Positions 33,118-43,500 of a stretch of DNA of 64,000 nucleotides are shown one piece after another. The notes below the pieces were generated by a model, which did not search any database, had not been told where the DNA came from, and saw nothing but the letters and a program-made list of their open reading frames with translations. The stretch covers positions 1 to 64,000 of the forward strand of contig NZ_JBNPXF010000017.1 of the NCBI RefSeq assembly GCF_050433445.1, read 5' to 3'. Numbering within the stretch: the stretch's first letter is position 1; each line of letters opens with the position of its first letter. The stretch comes from Kroppenstedtia sanguinis (GTDB lineage Bacteria; Bacillota; Bacilli; Thermoactinomycetales; DSM-45169). Position numbers and translations under genes: made by a program.

Positions 33118-33225
33118 GACTCGAAATCCTCCTTTAGATCTCAATCATTATTTGATGTATAGGGGAGAAAGCCGGGAAGCGAGGCTTCCACAACCTTCTT
33201 CACCGAATGGGAGGCAACCAGCGAA

Positions 33226-35301
33226 TTACTGACCGGAGGCCTTGGAGATAATCTCTTCAGCGATGTTCTTCGGCACTTCTTCGTAGTGATCGAAGTGCAT
33301 GGTGTACACCCCGCGACCCTGCGTCCGAGAACGCAGGTTGGTTGCGTAACCGAACATCTCGGCCAGTGGCACGATCGCCCGAATCACTTGGGCGGGGCCA
33401 CGGGCTTCCATTCCTTCTACCCGACCGCGACGGGAGTTGATATCCCCCATCACATCGCCCATGTAGTCTTCCGGAACGGTGACTTCCACCTTCATAACAG
33501 GTTCAAGCAAAACCGGTTGACACTTGGACTTAGCCGCTTTCAGGGCCATGGATCCAGCAATCTTGAAGGCCATTTCCGAGGAGTCTACATCGTGGTAGGA
33601 GCCATCGTACAAGGTGGCACGGATATCCACCATCGGATAACCCGCCAGCACCCCGTTTTGCAAAGCTTCCTCCACCCCGCTTTGAACGGCGGGGATATAT
33701 TCCCTCGGCACCACACCGCCGACAATCTTGTTGACGAATTCGAAGCCGCCACCTTCTTCCATCGGCTCAAATTCGATCCAGACATGACCGTACTGACCGC
33801 GTCCACCGGACTGGCGGATGAATTTCCCTTCCACCTTGGCAGAAGAACGGAAGGTTTCGCGGTAGGCGACCTGCGGATTCCCCACATTGGCCTCCACCTT
33901 AAACTCCCGTTTCAAGCGATCGACGAGCACTTCCAAATGGAGTTCACCCATACCGGAGATGATCGTTTGACCCGTCTCTTCATTGGTTTCCGTCCGGAAG
34001 GTGGGATCCTCATCTGCCAGCTTGGCCAATGCCATCCCCATCTTATCCTGGTCGTTCTTCGTTTTCGGCTCGATAGCCACATCGATCACCGGTTCAGGGA
34101 AGACCATGGATTCCAAGATAATCGGATGCTTTTCGTCACACAGGGTGTCACCGGTGCTCGTACTTTTCAGACCGACAGCAGCGGCGATATCCCCAGCATA
34201 GACAGTTTTGATCTCTTGGCGGGAATTGGCGTGCATTTGCAGAATCCGTCCCACACGCTCTCGCTTGTCCTTGGTGCTGTTCAGCACGTAGGAACCAGAG
34301 TCCAACGTACCAGAATACACCCGGAAAAAGGTCAACTTACCCACATAGGGGTCCGTCATGATCTTGAAGGCCAGAGCCGAAAAGGGCTCGTTGTCGTCGG
34401 ATTTGCGATGTGCCTCACTGCCGTCGGGCAGCTCCCCTTGGATCGGGGGAACATCCAGCGGAGAAGGCATATAGTCGACGACGGCATCCAGCATCGGCTG
34501 AACCCCTTTGTTTTTATAGGATGAGCCACAGAGGACAGGGATGATCTCCACGTTGACAACACCTTTGCGGAGAACTTTCTTCAGTTCCTCTTCTGTCGGC
34601 TCCTCCCCTTCCAGATACTTCATCATCAGGTCTTCATCCAACTCGGCGATCGCTTCGACCATTTTCGTGCGGTACTCTTGGGCCAGTTCCTGGTACTCTT
34701 CCGGAATTTCCCGGTCTTCCGATTTGGTACCGAGATCATCCAGGTAGAAGTGTGCCACATTTTTGATCAGGTCGATGATCCCTTCAAAGGTATCCTCTTT
34801 CCCGATCGGCAACTGGATCGGAACTGCGTTAGCCCCGAGACGATCACGAATCTGGTCGACGGCGCCAAAGAAGTCGGCCCCGATGATATCCATCTTATTG
34901 ATATAGGCAATTCGGGGGACATGGTATTTATCCGCCTGACGCCAGACGGTTTCCGATTGAGGTTCCACACCGCTTTTGGCGCAGAAGACCCCGACCGACC
35001 CATCCAGCACGCGCAGGGACCGCTCCACTTCGACAGTGAAGTCCACGTGGCCGGGTGTGTCGATGATATTGATCCGATGACCTTTCCACTGGGCTGTAGT
35101 GGCGGCGGAGGTAATAGTGATCCCCCGTTCCTGTTCTTGCTCCATCCAGTCCATGGTGGCAGCGCCTTCGTGAGTTTCACCGATTTTGTGAACCCGGCCG
35201 GTATAGAACAAAATCCGTTCTGTTGTCGTGGTCTTACCGGCGTCGATATGAGCCATAATCCCGATGTTGCGCGTGTCTTGCAAGGAAAACTCACGTGCCA
35301 T
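33226..35301 (-). CDS. fusA: Elongation factor G
   Basis: The 691-residue GTPase drives translocation. G motifs are AHIDAGKTT (about 17-25), DTPGHVDF and NKMD. Domains II-V follow with normal length, including the domain IV tip region. AAAGGAG lies before the ATG. It lies between rpsG and tuf in the classic str order. Confidence 0.98.
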   Translation of the reverse strand: MAREFSLQDTRNIGIMAHIDAGKTTTTERILFYTGRVHKIGETHEGAATMDWMEQEQERGITITSAATTAQWKGHRINIIDTPGHVDFTVEVERSLRVLDGSVGVFCAKSGVEPQSETVWRQADKYHVPRIAYINKMDIIGADFFGAVDQIRDRLGANAVPIQLPIGKEDTFEGIIDLIKNVAHFYLDDLGTKSEDREIPEEYQELAQEYRTKMVEAIAELDEDLMMKYLEGEEPTEEELKKVLRKGVVNVEIIPVLCGSSYKNKGVQPMLDAVVDYMPSPLDVPPIQGELPDGSEAHRKSDDNEPFSALAFKIMTDPYVGKLTFFRVYSGTLDSGSYVLNSTKDKRERVGRILQMHANSRQEIKTVYAGDIAAAVGLKSTSTGDTLCDEKHPIILESMVFPEPVIDVAIEPKTKNDQDKMGMALAKLADEDPTFRTETNEETGQTIISGMGELHLEVLVDRLKREFKVEANVGNPQVAYRETFRSSAKVEGKFIRQSGGRGQYGHVWIEFEPMEEGGGFEFVNKIVGGVVPREYIPAVQSGVEEALQNGVLAGYPMVDIRATLYDGSYHDVDSSEMAFKIAGSMALKAAKSKCQPVLLEPVMKVEVTVPEDYMGDVMGDINSRRGRVEGMEARGPAQVIRAIVPLAEMFGYATNLRSRTQGRGVYTMHFDHYEEVPKNIAEEIISKASGQ

Positions 35302-35344
35302 CGGAGATGTCTCCTTTCATGTTGACGAGAATGGGGAAGCCAAA

Positions 35345-35815
35345 TTACCAGCGATAGTGAGCAAAAGCACGGTTGGCTTCCGCCATGCGGTGCATGTCTT
35401 CTTTCTTCTTGACAGCAGCACCGTTGTTATTGGCAGCATCCAGCAATTCGTTGGCCAAACGTTCCTGCATCGATTTTTCACCGCGCAGGCGAGCGTAGTT
35501 TACCAGCCAACGAAGTCCCAAGCTGGTGCGCCGCTCCGGCTTCACCTCTACCGGCACTTGGTAGTTAGCCCCACCTACACGGCGAGCCCTTACTTCCAGA
35601 ACCGGCATTACGTTTTTCATCGCTTGTTCAAAGACATCCATCGGATCTTTACCGGAGCGTTCACGTACCAGATCGAAGGAGTCATAGAGAATGCGTTGAG
35701 CCTTCCCTTTCTTTCCGTCGTACATCAAGCGACTGATCAAACGGGTGACCAATTTGCTGTTGTAAATCGGGTCCGGCAACACTTCTCTGCGGGGTGCGGG
35801 TCCTTTTCGCGACAA
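35345..35815 (-). CDS. rpsG: Ribosomal protein S7
   Basis: The 156-residue protein starts assembly of the 30S head. It contains RKGPAPRREVLPDPIYNSKL and RVGGANYQVPVEVKPERR. The start is TTG (LSRKGPAPRR) 8 bases after GGAGG. It follows rpsL by 41 bases. Confidence 0.98.
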   Translation of the reverse strand: MSRKGPAPRREVLPDPIYNSKLVTRLISRLMYDGKKGKAQRILYDSFDLVRERSGKDPMDVFEQAMKNVMPVLEVRARRVGGANYQVPVEVKPERRTSLGLRWLVNYARLRGEKSMQERLANELLDAANNNGAAVKKKEDMHRMAEANRAFAHYRW

Positions 35816-35856
35816 TCGTCTTCCCTCCTTTGGCTTAGTTGTATCGATCGATGATG

Positions 35857-36270
35857 TTATTTCTTGGGCCGTTTGCTACCGTATTTGGATCGGGCTTGCA
35901 TCCGGTTTTGTACCCCGGAGGTGTCTAGTGCTCCCCGGACAATGTGATAGCGGACACCGGGGAGATCCTTTACACGACCGCCGCGAACCAGCACCACAGA
36001 GTGTTCTTGCAAGTTATGTCCGATTCCCGGAATATACGCAGAAACCTCAATGTTGTTACTCAAGCGCACACGAGCCACCTTACGGAGTGCCGAGTTCGGC
36101 TTCTTCGGTGTAGTGGTGTAGACACGGGTACACACACCACGCTTTTGTGGCGAGTTTTGTTCAGTCGCTTTCTTCCGGAAGCTATTGTACCCGAATTGAA
36201 GCGCCGGAGAATCCGATTGGGACACTTTGCTTTTGCGGCCTTTTCGGATCAACTGGTTAATTGTCGGCAT
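35857..36270 (-). CDS. rpsL: Ribosomal protein S12
   Basis: The 137-residue protein acts in decoding. TTPKKPNSALRKVARVRL and GHNLQEHSVVLVRGGRVKDL contain the lysines changed in streptomycin resistance; both are wild type. The ATG at 36270 (MPTINQLIRKGR) has GAGGAGGTG upstream; the frame extends to 36303 but without family similarity. Confidence 0.98.
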   Translation of the reverse strand: MPTINQLIRKGRKSKVSQSDSPALQFGYNSFRKKATEQNSPQKRGVCTRVYTTTPKKPNSALRKVARVRLSNNIEVSAYIPGIGHNLQEHSVVLVRGGRVKDLPGVRYHIVRGALDTSGVQNRMQARSKYGSKRPKK

Positions 36271-36424
36271 CTCTTTCACCTCCTCGATTGGGATGCTTTG
36301 CATTCAAGTCCACAGAACCAGGCGGATCATTTTGCGACGCAAAATTGGAAACCAACCCAAATACCGACCGCACCCGTGTCAAACCAGCATGCGGTCAGTC
36401 TCTGGGATTTGGCTGTACCAATCT

Positions 36425-36673
36425 TTATTCCAATATCGTGGCAGTCGCCGCGCCCACATCGATCCCGCAAGCTTTTCCAAGTCCTTGCATCGAATCAACA
36501 TAGCTGACGGCCACCCCATGGTTCCGGCAAATCTGGACTAGCGATTGCTTGAGCTGCTCGTCGGCATCTGTCGCAATCACCACTTCCCGGGCCTTCCCCT
36601 GTTGGATCGCTTTTTTGGATTGCTTGGCTCCGATCAAGAGTGATTTAGCGTTCTTCACTTTATCATAAGACAT
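36425..36673 (-). CDS. rplGB: L7Ae-family kink-turn RNA-binding protein
   Basis: The 82-residue protein is the YbxF type of L7Ae/L30e, which binds kink-turns in RNA and associates with ribosomes. It shows KSLLIGAKQSKKAIQQGKAREVV and ADEQLKQSLVQICRNHGV. The ATG at 36673 follows GGAGG; a longer frame to 36748 would include the promoter. It is the first gene of the str operon, as in B. subtilis. Some databases call it ribosomal protein L7Ae-like. Confidence 0.92.
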   Translation of the reverse strand: MSYDKVKNAKSLLIGAKQSKKAIQQGKAREVVIATDADEQLKQSLVQICRNHGVAVSYVDSMQGLGKACGIDVGAATATILE

Positions 36674-36716
36674 ACCAAACGCCCTCCAAAGTGAATTAGC
36701 CCAAGCACACGTCGAT

Positions 36717-36745
36717 ATATTATCACCTGAAACTGACATTGTCAA
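36717..36745 (-). promoter_or_regulatory. Sigma-A promoter of the str operon
   Basis: The minus strand has TTGACA (36745-36740), a 17-bp spacer ending TGA, and TAATAT (36722-36717). It stands 44 bp before the L7Ae-type gene and just after rpoC. Confidence 0.9.
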
Positions 36746-36794
36746 CAAGTGGTGAAAGCCTGCTTCCGAAAACCTTCAAGAGCGCAGAATCCGC

Positions 36795-39700
36795 TTATTC
36801 CACTAAAATTTTATCATCCGCGATATCCGGAAATTCGGCAGTTGAGGATTCATGCTCCCCCTCCACCTCCAGATTGCGATAGCGGGCCATTCCCGTTCCC
36901 GCCGGAACCAATTTCCCGATGATGACATTCTCCTTGAGACCGAGGAGACGGTCCACCTTACCTTTGATGGCTGCATCTGTCAGGACACGAGTGGTTTCTT
37001 GGAAGGAAGCCGCCGACAGGAAGGACTCCGTCTCCAGAGAAGCCTTGGTGATCCCGAGCAGGATCGGCCGTGCCACAGCTGGTTCTTGCTCCGCAAGAAG
37101 CACCTTTCGGTTGGCTTCTTCGTAATCGTGAAGGTCGACAACAGCGCCCGGCAAGAGATCGGTGTCTCCCGAATCGGTGATGCGGACTTTGCGCATCATC
37201 TGGCGGATCATCACTTCGACGTGTTTGTCGTTGATCTCCACCCCTTGCAAGCGGTACACCTTTTGCACTTCCTGGAGAATGTACTCCTGCACACCGCGAA
37301 CCCCTTTCACTCGGAGCAATTCCTTGGGATCAACAGAGCCTTCAGTCAGCTCGTCACCAGCTTCCACCTGATCCCCTTCTCTCACCTTCAACCGGGAGCC
37401 ATAGGGAATTTGGTAGGTCTTGGTCTCCACGGTTCCCTCCACTTCGATCTCCCGGCGTTCCTTCACCTCACGGATCTCTTTCACCGTTCCGAAGATCTCA
37501 GTGATAATGGACTGCCCTTTGGGATTTCGAGCTTCAAACAGCTCCTGAATCCGCGGCAGACCCTGGGTGATGTCATCGCCAGCCACACCGCCGGTATGGA
37601 AGGTCCGCATCGTCAACTGGGTTCCGGGTTCTCCGATGGACTGAGCTGCGATGATGCCCACCGCTTCCCCGATCTCCACGTGGGTTCCCAGGGCGAGGTT
37701 GCGACCGTAGCACATGCGGCAAACCCCGTGTTGAGTGCGGCAACTGAGGACGGAGCGAATCACTACTTCCTCTACGCCAGCCTCTACGATTCGGCTCGCC
37801 TTCTCCTCATCGATCAGCTCATTGCGATGAGCCAAAATCTCACCTGTTTCCGGATGACGAACCGTTTGAAAAGCCATGCGACCCACGATCCGGTCATACA
37901 TCTCCTCGATCACTTCGCCGCCGTCGGCGATCTTGCTGACTAACAGCCCTTTGTCGGTGCCACAGTCGTCTTCCCGGACGATCACATCCTGAGCCACATC
38001 TACCAAACGGCGGGTCAGATAGCCAGAGTCTGCGGTCCGCAAAGCCGTGTCCGCCAGACCTTTCCGGGCCCCGTGGGTGGAGATAAAGTACTCCAGCACC
38101 GTCAACCCTTCGCGGAAATTGGACTTAATGGGCAACTCGATGATACGGCCTGCCGGGTCCGCCATCAGACCGCGCATTCCGGCCAGCTGGGTCACCTGGG
38201 AAACGTTCCCCCGGGCACCGGAGTTGGCCATCATATAGATCGGGTTAAATTTACCCAATTTATTCATCAACACATCGGTGATATCATCCTTAGCTTGGCT
38301 CCAGACGGAGATCACCCGCTCATAACGCTCATCTTCGGTGATCAGACCGCGACGGTACTGTTTGAGGACCATTGCTACCTTCTCTTCGGCCTCGTCCAGG
38401 ATCTTTTGTTTCTCCTCAGGTACCACCACATCAGAGACGGACATGGTGATGCCAGCCTTGGTGGAGAAGGAGTAACCCAGGGATTTCATGTTGTCCATGA
38501 GCACCGAGGTTTCCTTGGTACCAAAACGGCGGAAGCTTTCAGCGATCACTGTACCCAGGAACCCTTTTTTGAGCGCCTCTTGCTCCGGCATACTCTTGAT
38601 TTTCTCAGAGATGTTGACCCCTTTTTCATAAATGAAATACTTCTCCGGTGTCCCGTCCATCAGGTTGGTCTTGGAAGGCTCATTGATATAAGGGAAGCCG
38701 GGAGGGAAGATCTCGTTGAAAATCAACTTGCCGACGGTGGTCAACAAAAACGCTTCTTGTTGCTTTTCGGTAAAGCACTCTTTGTTCAGGCTCTTCACCG
38801 GCACCGCGATCCGCGTGTGGAGTCCGGCAATTCCTTGGGTGTAAGCGTTGATCGCTTCTCCGGGTCCGGTAAAGACTTTTCCTTCCCCAGGCGCTCCGGC
38901 CTTCTCCAAACTCAGGTAGTAACATCCCAACACCATGTCTTGAGAAGGGGTGACCACCGGTTTTCCGTCTTTCGGATTGAGGATGTTCTGCGCCGCCAGC
39001 ATCAGCAGGCGCGCTTCCGCTTGAGCTTCCGCAGATAACGGCACATGAACCGCCATCTGATCTCCGTCAAAGTCGGCATTGTAGGCGGTACAGACCAGCG
39101 GATGCAACCGGATGGCCCGCCCTTCCACCAAGATCGGTTCAAAAGCCTGGATACCCAGCCGGTGCAACGTCGGCGCACGGTTCAAGAGCACTGGGTGTTC
39201 CTTGATTACCTCTTCCAACACGTCCCACACTTCGGGATGAATCCGTTCCACTTTCCGCTTGGCACTTTTGATATTGTGAGCCAGACCTTTTGCCACCAGC
39301 TCTTTCATCACAAAAGGCTTGAACAGTTCCAGTGCCATCTCCTTGGGCAGACCACACTGATACATCTTCAGATAGGGACCGACGACGATCACGGAACGAC
39401 CCGAGTAGTCTACCCGTTTTCCCAGCAGGTTTTGACGGAAACGACCTTGTTTCCCCTTCAGCATATGAGAAAGAGACTTGAGCGGACGATTGCCCGGTCC
39501 GGTGACCGGACGACCGCGACGTCCGTTATCGATCAGAGAGTCGACGGCCTCCTGCAACATCCGTTTCTCATTTTGCACGATGATATCCGGAGCACCCAAA
39601 TCCAGAAGGCGCTTCAAGCGGTTGTTCCGGTTGATCACCCGACGGTAGAGATCGTTCAGATCGGAGGTGGCGAAACGCCCCCCGTCCAGTTGTACCATCG

Positions 39701-40418
39701 GACGCAATTCCGGCGGGATGACGGGCAGGACATCCGACACCATCCAATCCGGTTGGTTACCGGAGGCGCGGAAAGACTCCAACACTTCCAGCCGCTTGAT
39801 CGCCCGACTGCGGCGCTGCCCTTGTGCCGTGTTCATTTCCTCTTTCAGGGCTTGCACTTCCTTATTGAGGTCGATCTCGGCGAGCAGACGCTTAATCGCT
39901 TCTGCTCCCATCATCGCGGTAAAAGCATTTCCGTATTTTTCTCGGTAGTTGCGGTACTCCTTCTCCGACAGGAGCTGTTTCTTCTCCAGTGGGGTGGCAC
40001 CAGGGTCCACCACCACGTAGGAGGCAAAATAGATCACTTCCTCCAGAGAACGGGGAGACATATCCAGAACCAAGCCCATCCGGCTGGGAATCCCCTTGAA
40101 GTACCAGATATGGGACACCGGCGCAGCCAGTTCGATATGTCCCATCCGCTCCCGGCGCACTTTGGACCGTGTCACCTCGACGCCGCAGCGGTCACAGACC
40201 ACGCCTTTGTAACGCACACGTTTATACTTTCCGCAATGACATTCCCAGTCTTTCGTAGGTCCGAAGATCTTTTCGCAGAAAAGACCTTCCTTCTCCGGCT
40301 TCAGGGTCCGGTAGTTGATTGTCTCCGGTTTTTTCACTTCGCCCCGGGACCAGGAGCGGATTTTATTCGGCGAGGCGAGACCGATTTTCATATACTCAAA
40401 GTTGTTGACGTCCAACAC
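36795..40418 (-). CDS. rpoC: RNA polymerase beta' subunit
   Basis: The 1207-residue subunit holds the catalytic NADFDGD motif (near residue 450) that chelates Mg2+. The N-terminal zinc site is CHCGKYKRV...CDRCGVEV, and the second is DCGTDKG ... SCRTQHGVCRMCYGRNLA. The start is GTG 40418 (VLDVNNFEYMKIG), 8 bases after GGGAGG; the frame extends upstream to 40442 but lacks family similarity. It follows rpoB by 98 bases. Length and order match B. subtilis. Confidence 0.98.
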   Translation of the reverse strand: MLDVNNFEYMKIGLASPNKIRSWSRGEVKKPETINYRTLKPEKEGLFCEKIFGPTKDWECHCGKYKRVRYKGVVCDRCGVEVTRSKVRRERMGHIELAAPVSHIWYFKGIPSRMGLVLDMSPRSLEEVIYFASYVVVDPGATPLEKKQLLSEKEYRNYREKYGNAFTAMMGAEAIKRLLAEIDLNKEVQALKEEMNTAQGQRRSRAIKRLEVLESFRASGNQPDWMVSDVLPVIPPELRPMVQLDGGRFATSDLNDLYRRVINRNNRLKRLLDLGAPDIIVQNEKRMLQEAVDSLIDNGRRGRPVTGPGNRPLKSLSHMLKGKQGRFRQNLLGKRVDYSGRSVIVVGPYLKMYQCGLPKEMALELFKPFVMKELVAKGLAHNIKSAKRKVERIHPEVWDVLEEVIKEHPVLLNRAPTLHRLGIQAFEPILVEGRAIRLHPLVCTAYNADFDGDQMAVHVPLSAEAQAEARLLMLAAQNILNPKDGKPVVTPSQDMVLGCYYLSLEKAGAPGEGKVFTGPGEAINAYTQGIAGLHTRIAVPVKSLNKECFTEKQQEAFLLTTVGKLIFNEIFPPGFPYINEPSKTNLMDGTPEKYFIYEKGVNISEKIKSMPEQEALKKGFLGTVIAESFRRFGTKETSVLMDNMKSLGYSFSTKAGITMSVSDVVVPEEKQKILDEAEEKVAMVLKQYRRGLITEDERYERVISVWSQAKDDITDVLMNKLGKFNPIYMMANSGARGNVSQVTQLAGMRGLMADPAGRIIELPIKSNFREGLTVLEYFISTHGARKGLADTALRTADSGYLTRRLVDVAQDVIVREDDCGTDKGLLVSKIADGGEVIEEMYDRIVGRMAFQTVRHPETGEILAHRNELIDEEKASRIVEAGVEEVVIRSVLSCRTQHGVCRMCYGRNLALGTHVEIGEAVGIIAAQSIGEPGTQLTMRTFHTGGVAGDDITQGLPRIQELFEARNPKGQSIITEIFGTVKEIREVKERREIEVEGTVETKTYQIPYGSRLKVREGDQVEAGDELTEGSVDPKELLRVKGVRGVQEYILQEVQKVYRLQGVEINDKHVEVMIRQMMRKVRITDSGDTDLLPGAVVDLHDYEEANRKVLLAEQEPAVARPILLGITKASLETESFLSAASFQETTRVLTDAAIKGKVDRLLGLKENVIIGKLVPAGTGMARYRNLEVEGEHESSTAEFPDIADDKILVE

Positions 40419-40516
40419 TGGGCATTCCTCCCTCGGGATCATCCCGTATCAACCTGTCGGCCGGCGGAGATCCTTTGATGGCAAAACGCCTCTTTGATTG
40501 AGGCCCGGCAAACCGG

Positions 40517-43500
40517 TTACGAAGTCGACCGCTTTGCTTGCTCCTGTTCCACAACCAAGCCGTTTCGTTCGTTGGCCGGTTCATCGTCCTCTGCGTAAAA
40601 TTCTCTGATCTCGATCTCTTCCTGGTTTCTCCCCATCAGTTTGACATCCATGCCAAGGCTCTGCAGTTCCTTGATCAGAACTTTGAAGGAAGCGGGGACC
40701 CCAGGTTCAGGGACATTCTCACCCTTGACGATCGATTCATAAGTTTTTACACGTCCGATCTCATCGTCAGATTTGACCGTGAGGATTTCCTGGAGGGTGT
40801 AGGCCGCACCATAGGCTTCCAGCGCCCACACCTCCATCTCTCCAAAGCGTTGTCCGCCGAACTGAGCCTTTCCGCCCAGAGGTTGCTGTGTGACCAAAGA
40901 GTAAGGTCCGGTGGAACGAGCATGAATCTTGTCGTCCACCATGTGAGCCAGTTTGATCATATACATGACGCCCACAGTCACCCGATTTTCAAAAGCATCA
41001 CCGGTGCGGCCGTCATGGAGCGTAGTCTTTCCGTCAGGGTCCAGGCCTGCTTCTTCCAGGGCTGAAAAGACCTCCATTTCCGAGGCTCCGTCGAAGACAG
41101 GGGTGGCCATATGCAATCCCATCTGCCGTGCTGCCATTCCCAAGTGCACTTCCAGCACTTGCCCGATATTCATCCGGGAAGGAACCCCCAAGGGATTCAG
41201 CACCACTTCCACCGGGGTTCCGTCAGGCAGGAAGGGCATATCCTCCTCAGGCAACACCCGAGCGATTACCCCCTTGTTTCCGTGACGGCCAGCCATCTTG
41301 TCCCCTTCGGAAATCTTCCGTTTCTGAGCGATATAGACGCGGACCATTTGGTTGACACCTGGAGGAAGTTCGTCCCCGTTTTCCCGTTCAAACACTTTGA
41401 CGTCGACGACAATGCCGTCTGTTCCGTGAGGGACCCGCAGAGAGGTGTCACGCACCTCCCGCGCCTTCTCCCCAAAGATAGCATGGAGGAGGCGCTCCTC
41501 CGCCGTCAGTTCGGTGACCCCTTTGGGCGTCACTTTCCCCACCAGGATATCACCGGCCTTGATTTCGGCACCAATGCGAATAATCCCGCGTTCATCCAGA
41601 TTTTTCAGGGCATCTTCCCCCACGTTGGGAATATCCCGGGTGATCTCCTCCGGTCCCAGCTTGGTGTCCCTGGCCTCGGATTCGTATTCCTCGATGTGAA
41701 CCGAGGTATAGACATCTTCTTTGACCAGACGCTCGGACAGAAGGATGGCATCCTCGTAGTTGTACCCTTCCCAGGTCATAAATGCCACCAGGACGTTCCG
41801 TCCCAGAGCCATTTCCCCATTGTCGGTGGAAGGACCGTCAGCCAAGGTATCCCCTTTTGCCACTCGTTCACCGGCACGGACGAGCGCCCGTTGGTTAATG
41901 CTGGTCCCTTGGTTGGAACGGATAAACTTGCGCAGTTTATATTTATCCAGATCCCCGCGCACCACCTGACCGTCCACTTCTTCCTCATGGCGCACCCAGA
42001 TCTCATCAGCGGAGACCCGTTCTACCACACCAGGACGTTTAGCCAGGATCATGACACCGGAATCCCGGGCCGCCTTGTATTCCATCCCCGTGCCAATGTA
42101 CGGAGCTTCTGGTTTGAGAAGAGGAACCGCTTGCCGCTGCATGTTGGATCCCATGAGCGCCCGGTTGGAGTCATCGTTCTCCAAAAAGGGGATACAGGCC
42201 GTGGCTACGGATACCACCTGTTTCGGGGAGACATCCATATAGTCGATCCGCTCCGGAGGAAGGGGGAGAACCTCTTCCTTGTACCGTGCCACTACCTGTT
42301 CGCTGGCGAAGCGCCCTTCCTCATCCAATTCGGCATTGGCCTGAGCCACATAGTAGTTGTCCTCTTCATCCGCGGTTAAATAAGAGATCTCTTCTGTTAC
42401 CTTGTGAGTCTCAGGGTCCACTTTCCGATAGGGCGTCTCAATAAAACCGTACTCATTGATCCGGGCAAAGGAGGACAGGGAGTTGATCAATCCGATATTG
42501 GGACCTTCCGGCGTCTCGATGGGACACATGCGGCCATAGTGAGAGTGGTGAACGTCCCGGACTTCCATACCGGCCCGCTCCCGGGTCAGTCCCCCAGGTC
42601 CGAGGGCGGACAGACGCCGCTTGTGGGTCAATTCCGCCAAAGGATTAACCTGATCCATAAATTGAGACAACTGACTGCTCCCGAAAAACTCCTTGATCGA
42701 GGCAATTACCGGTCGGATGTTGATCAACGCTTGAGGGGTAATCGCATTGGCATCCTGAATCGACATCCGCTCCCGAACCACCCGCTCCATCCGGGAGAGG
42801 CCGATACGAAACTGGTTTTGCAACAGTTCGCCTACAGAACGGAGGCGTCGATTCCCCAGATGGTCGATGTCATCGGTGCTCCCCACCCCGTGGAGAAGAT
42901 TGATGAAATAGTTAATGGAGGCGATGATATCCTCTGGCGTGATATTCTTTACACCCTTGTCAATCTGACCGTTGGAGATCACCTCAACCACTTTTCCATC
43001 CTCAATGGGAGAGAAAACCTTTAGAGATTGCAGACGGATCAAACCGTCCTCCGGCACCCCGCCACGAACGGAAGTTTCCGTCCATCCGAGTCCCCCCTCT
43101 TTTTCCATATGGGGGAGCATGCGCTCCAGCAACCGACGGTCCACCACCTCACCCGCTTCAGCGATAATCTCTCCCGTCTCGGGATCGACCACGGCTTCAG
43201 CTAGGCGTTGGTTTAACAGCCGATTCTTGATGTGGAGTTTCTTATTAATCTTGTATCGACCTACATTAGCCAGGTCGTACCGCTTCGGATCAAAGAAACG
43301 AGAAAACAACAAGCTTCGGGCATTATCCGCCGTGGGCGGCTCACCCGGGCGCAGTCGCTCGTAGATTTCTATCAAAGCTTTCTCAGTGTTACCTGTGTTG
43401 TCCTTGTCCAGCGTGTTTCGGACGTATTCGTCATCACCCAGAAGATCCAGGATTTCGGCATCGCTAGAATAACCGAGCGCACGCAAAAGGACCGTCACCG

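Noticed and set aside
40419..40442. Upstream ATG extension of rpoC, and the similar extension of rpoB to 44137
   Set aside because: The extra residues are unlike any RpoC/RpoB N-terminus, and better-placed GTG and TTG starts follow purine-rich ribosome sites.
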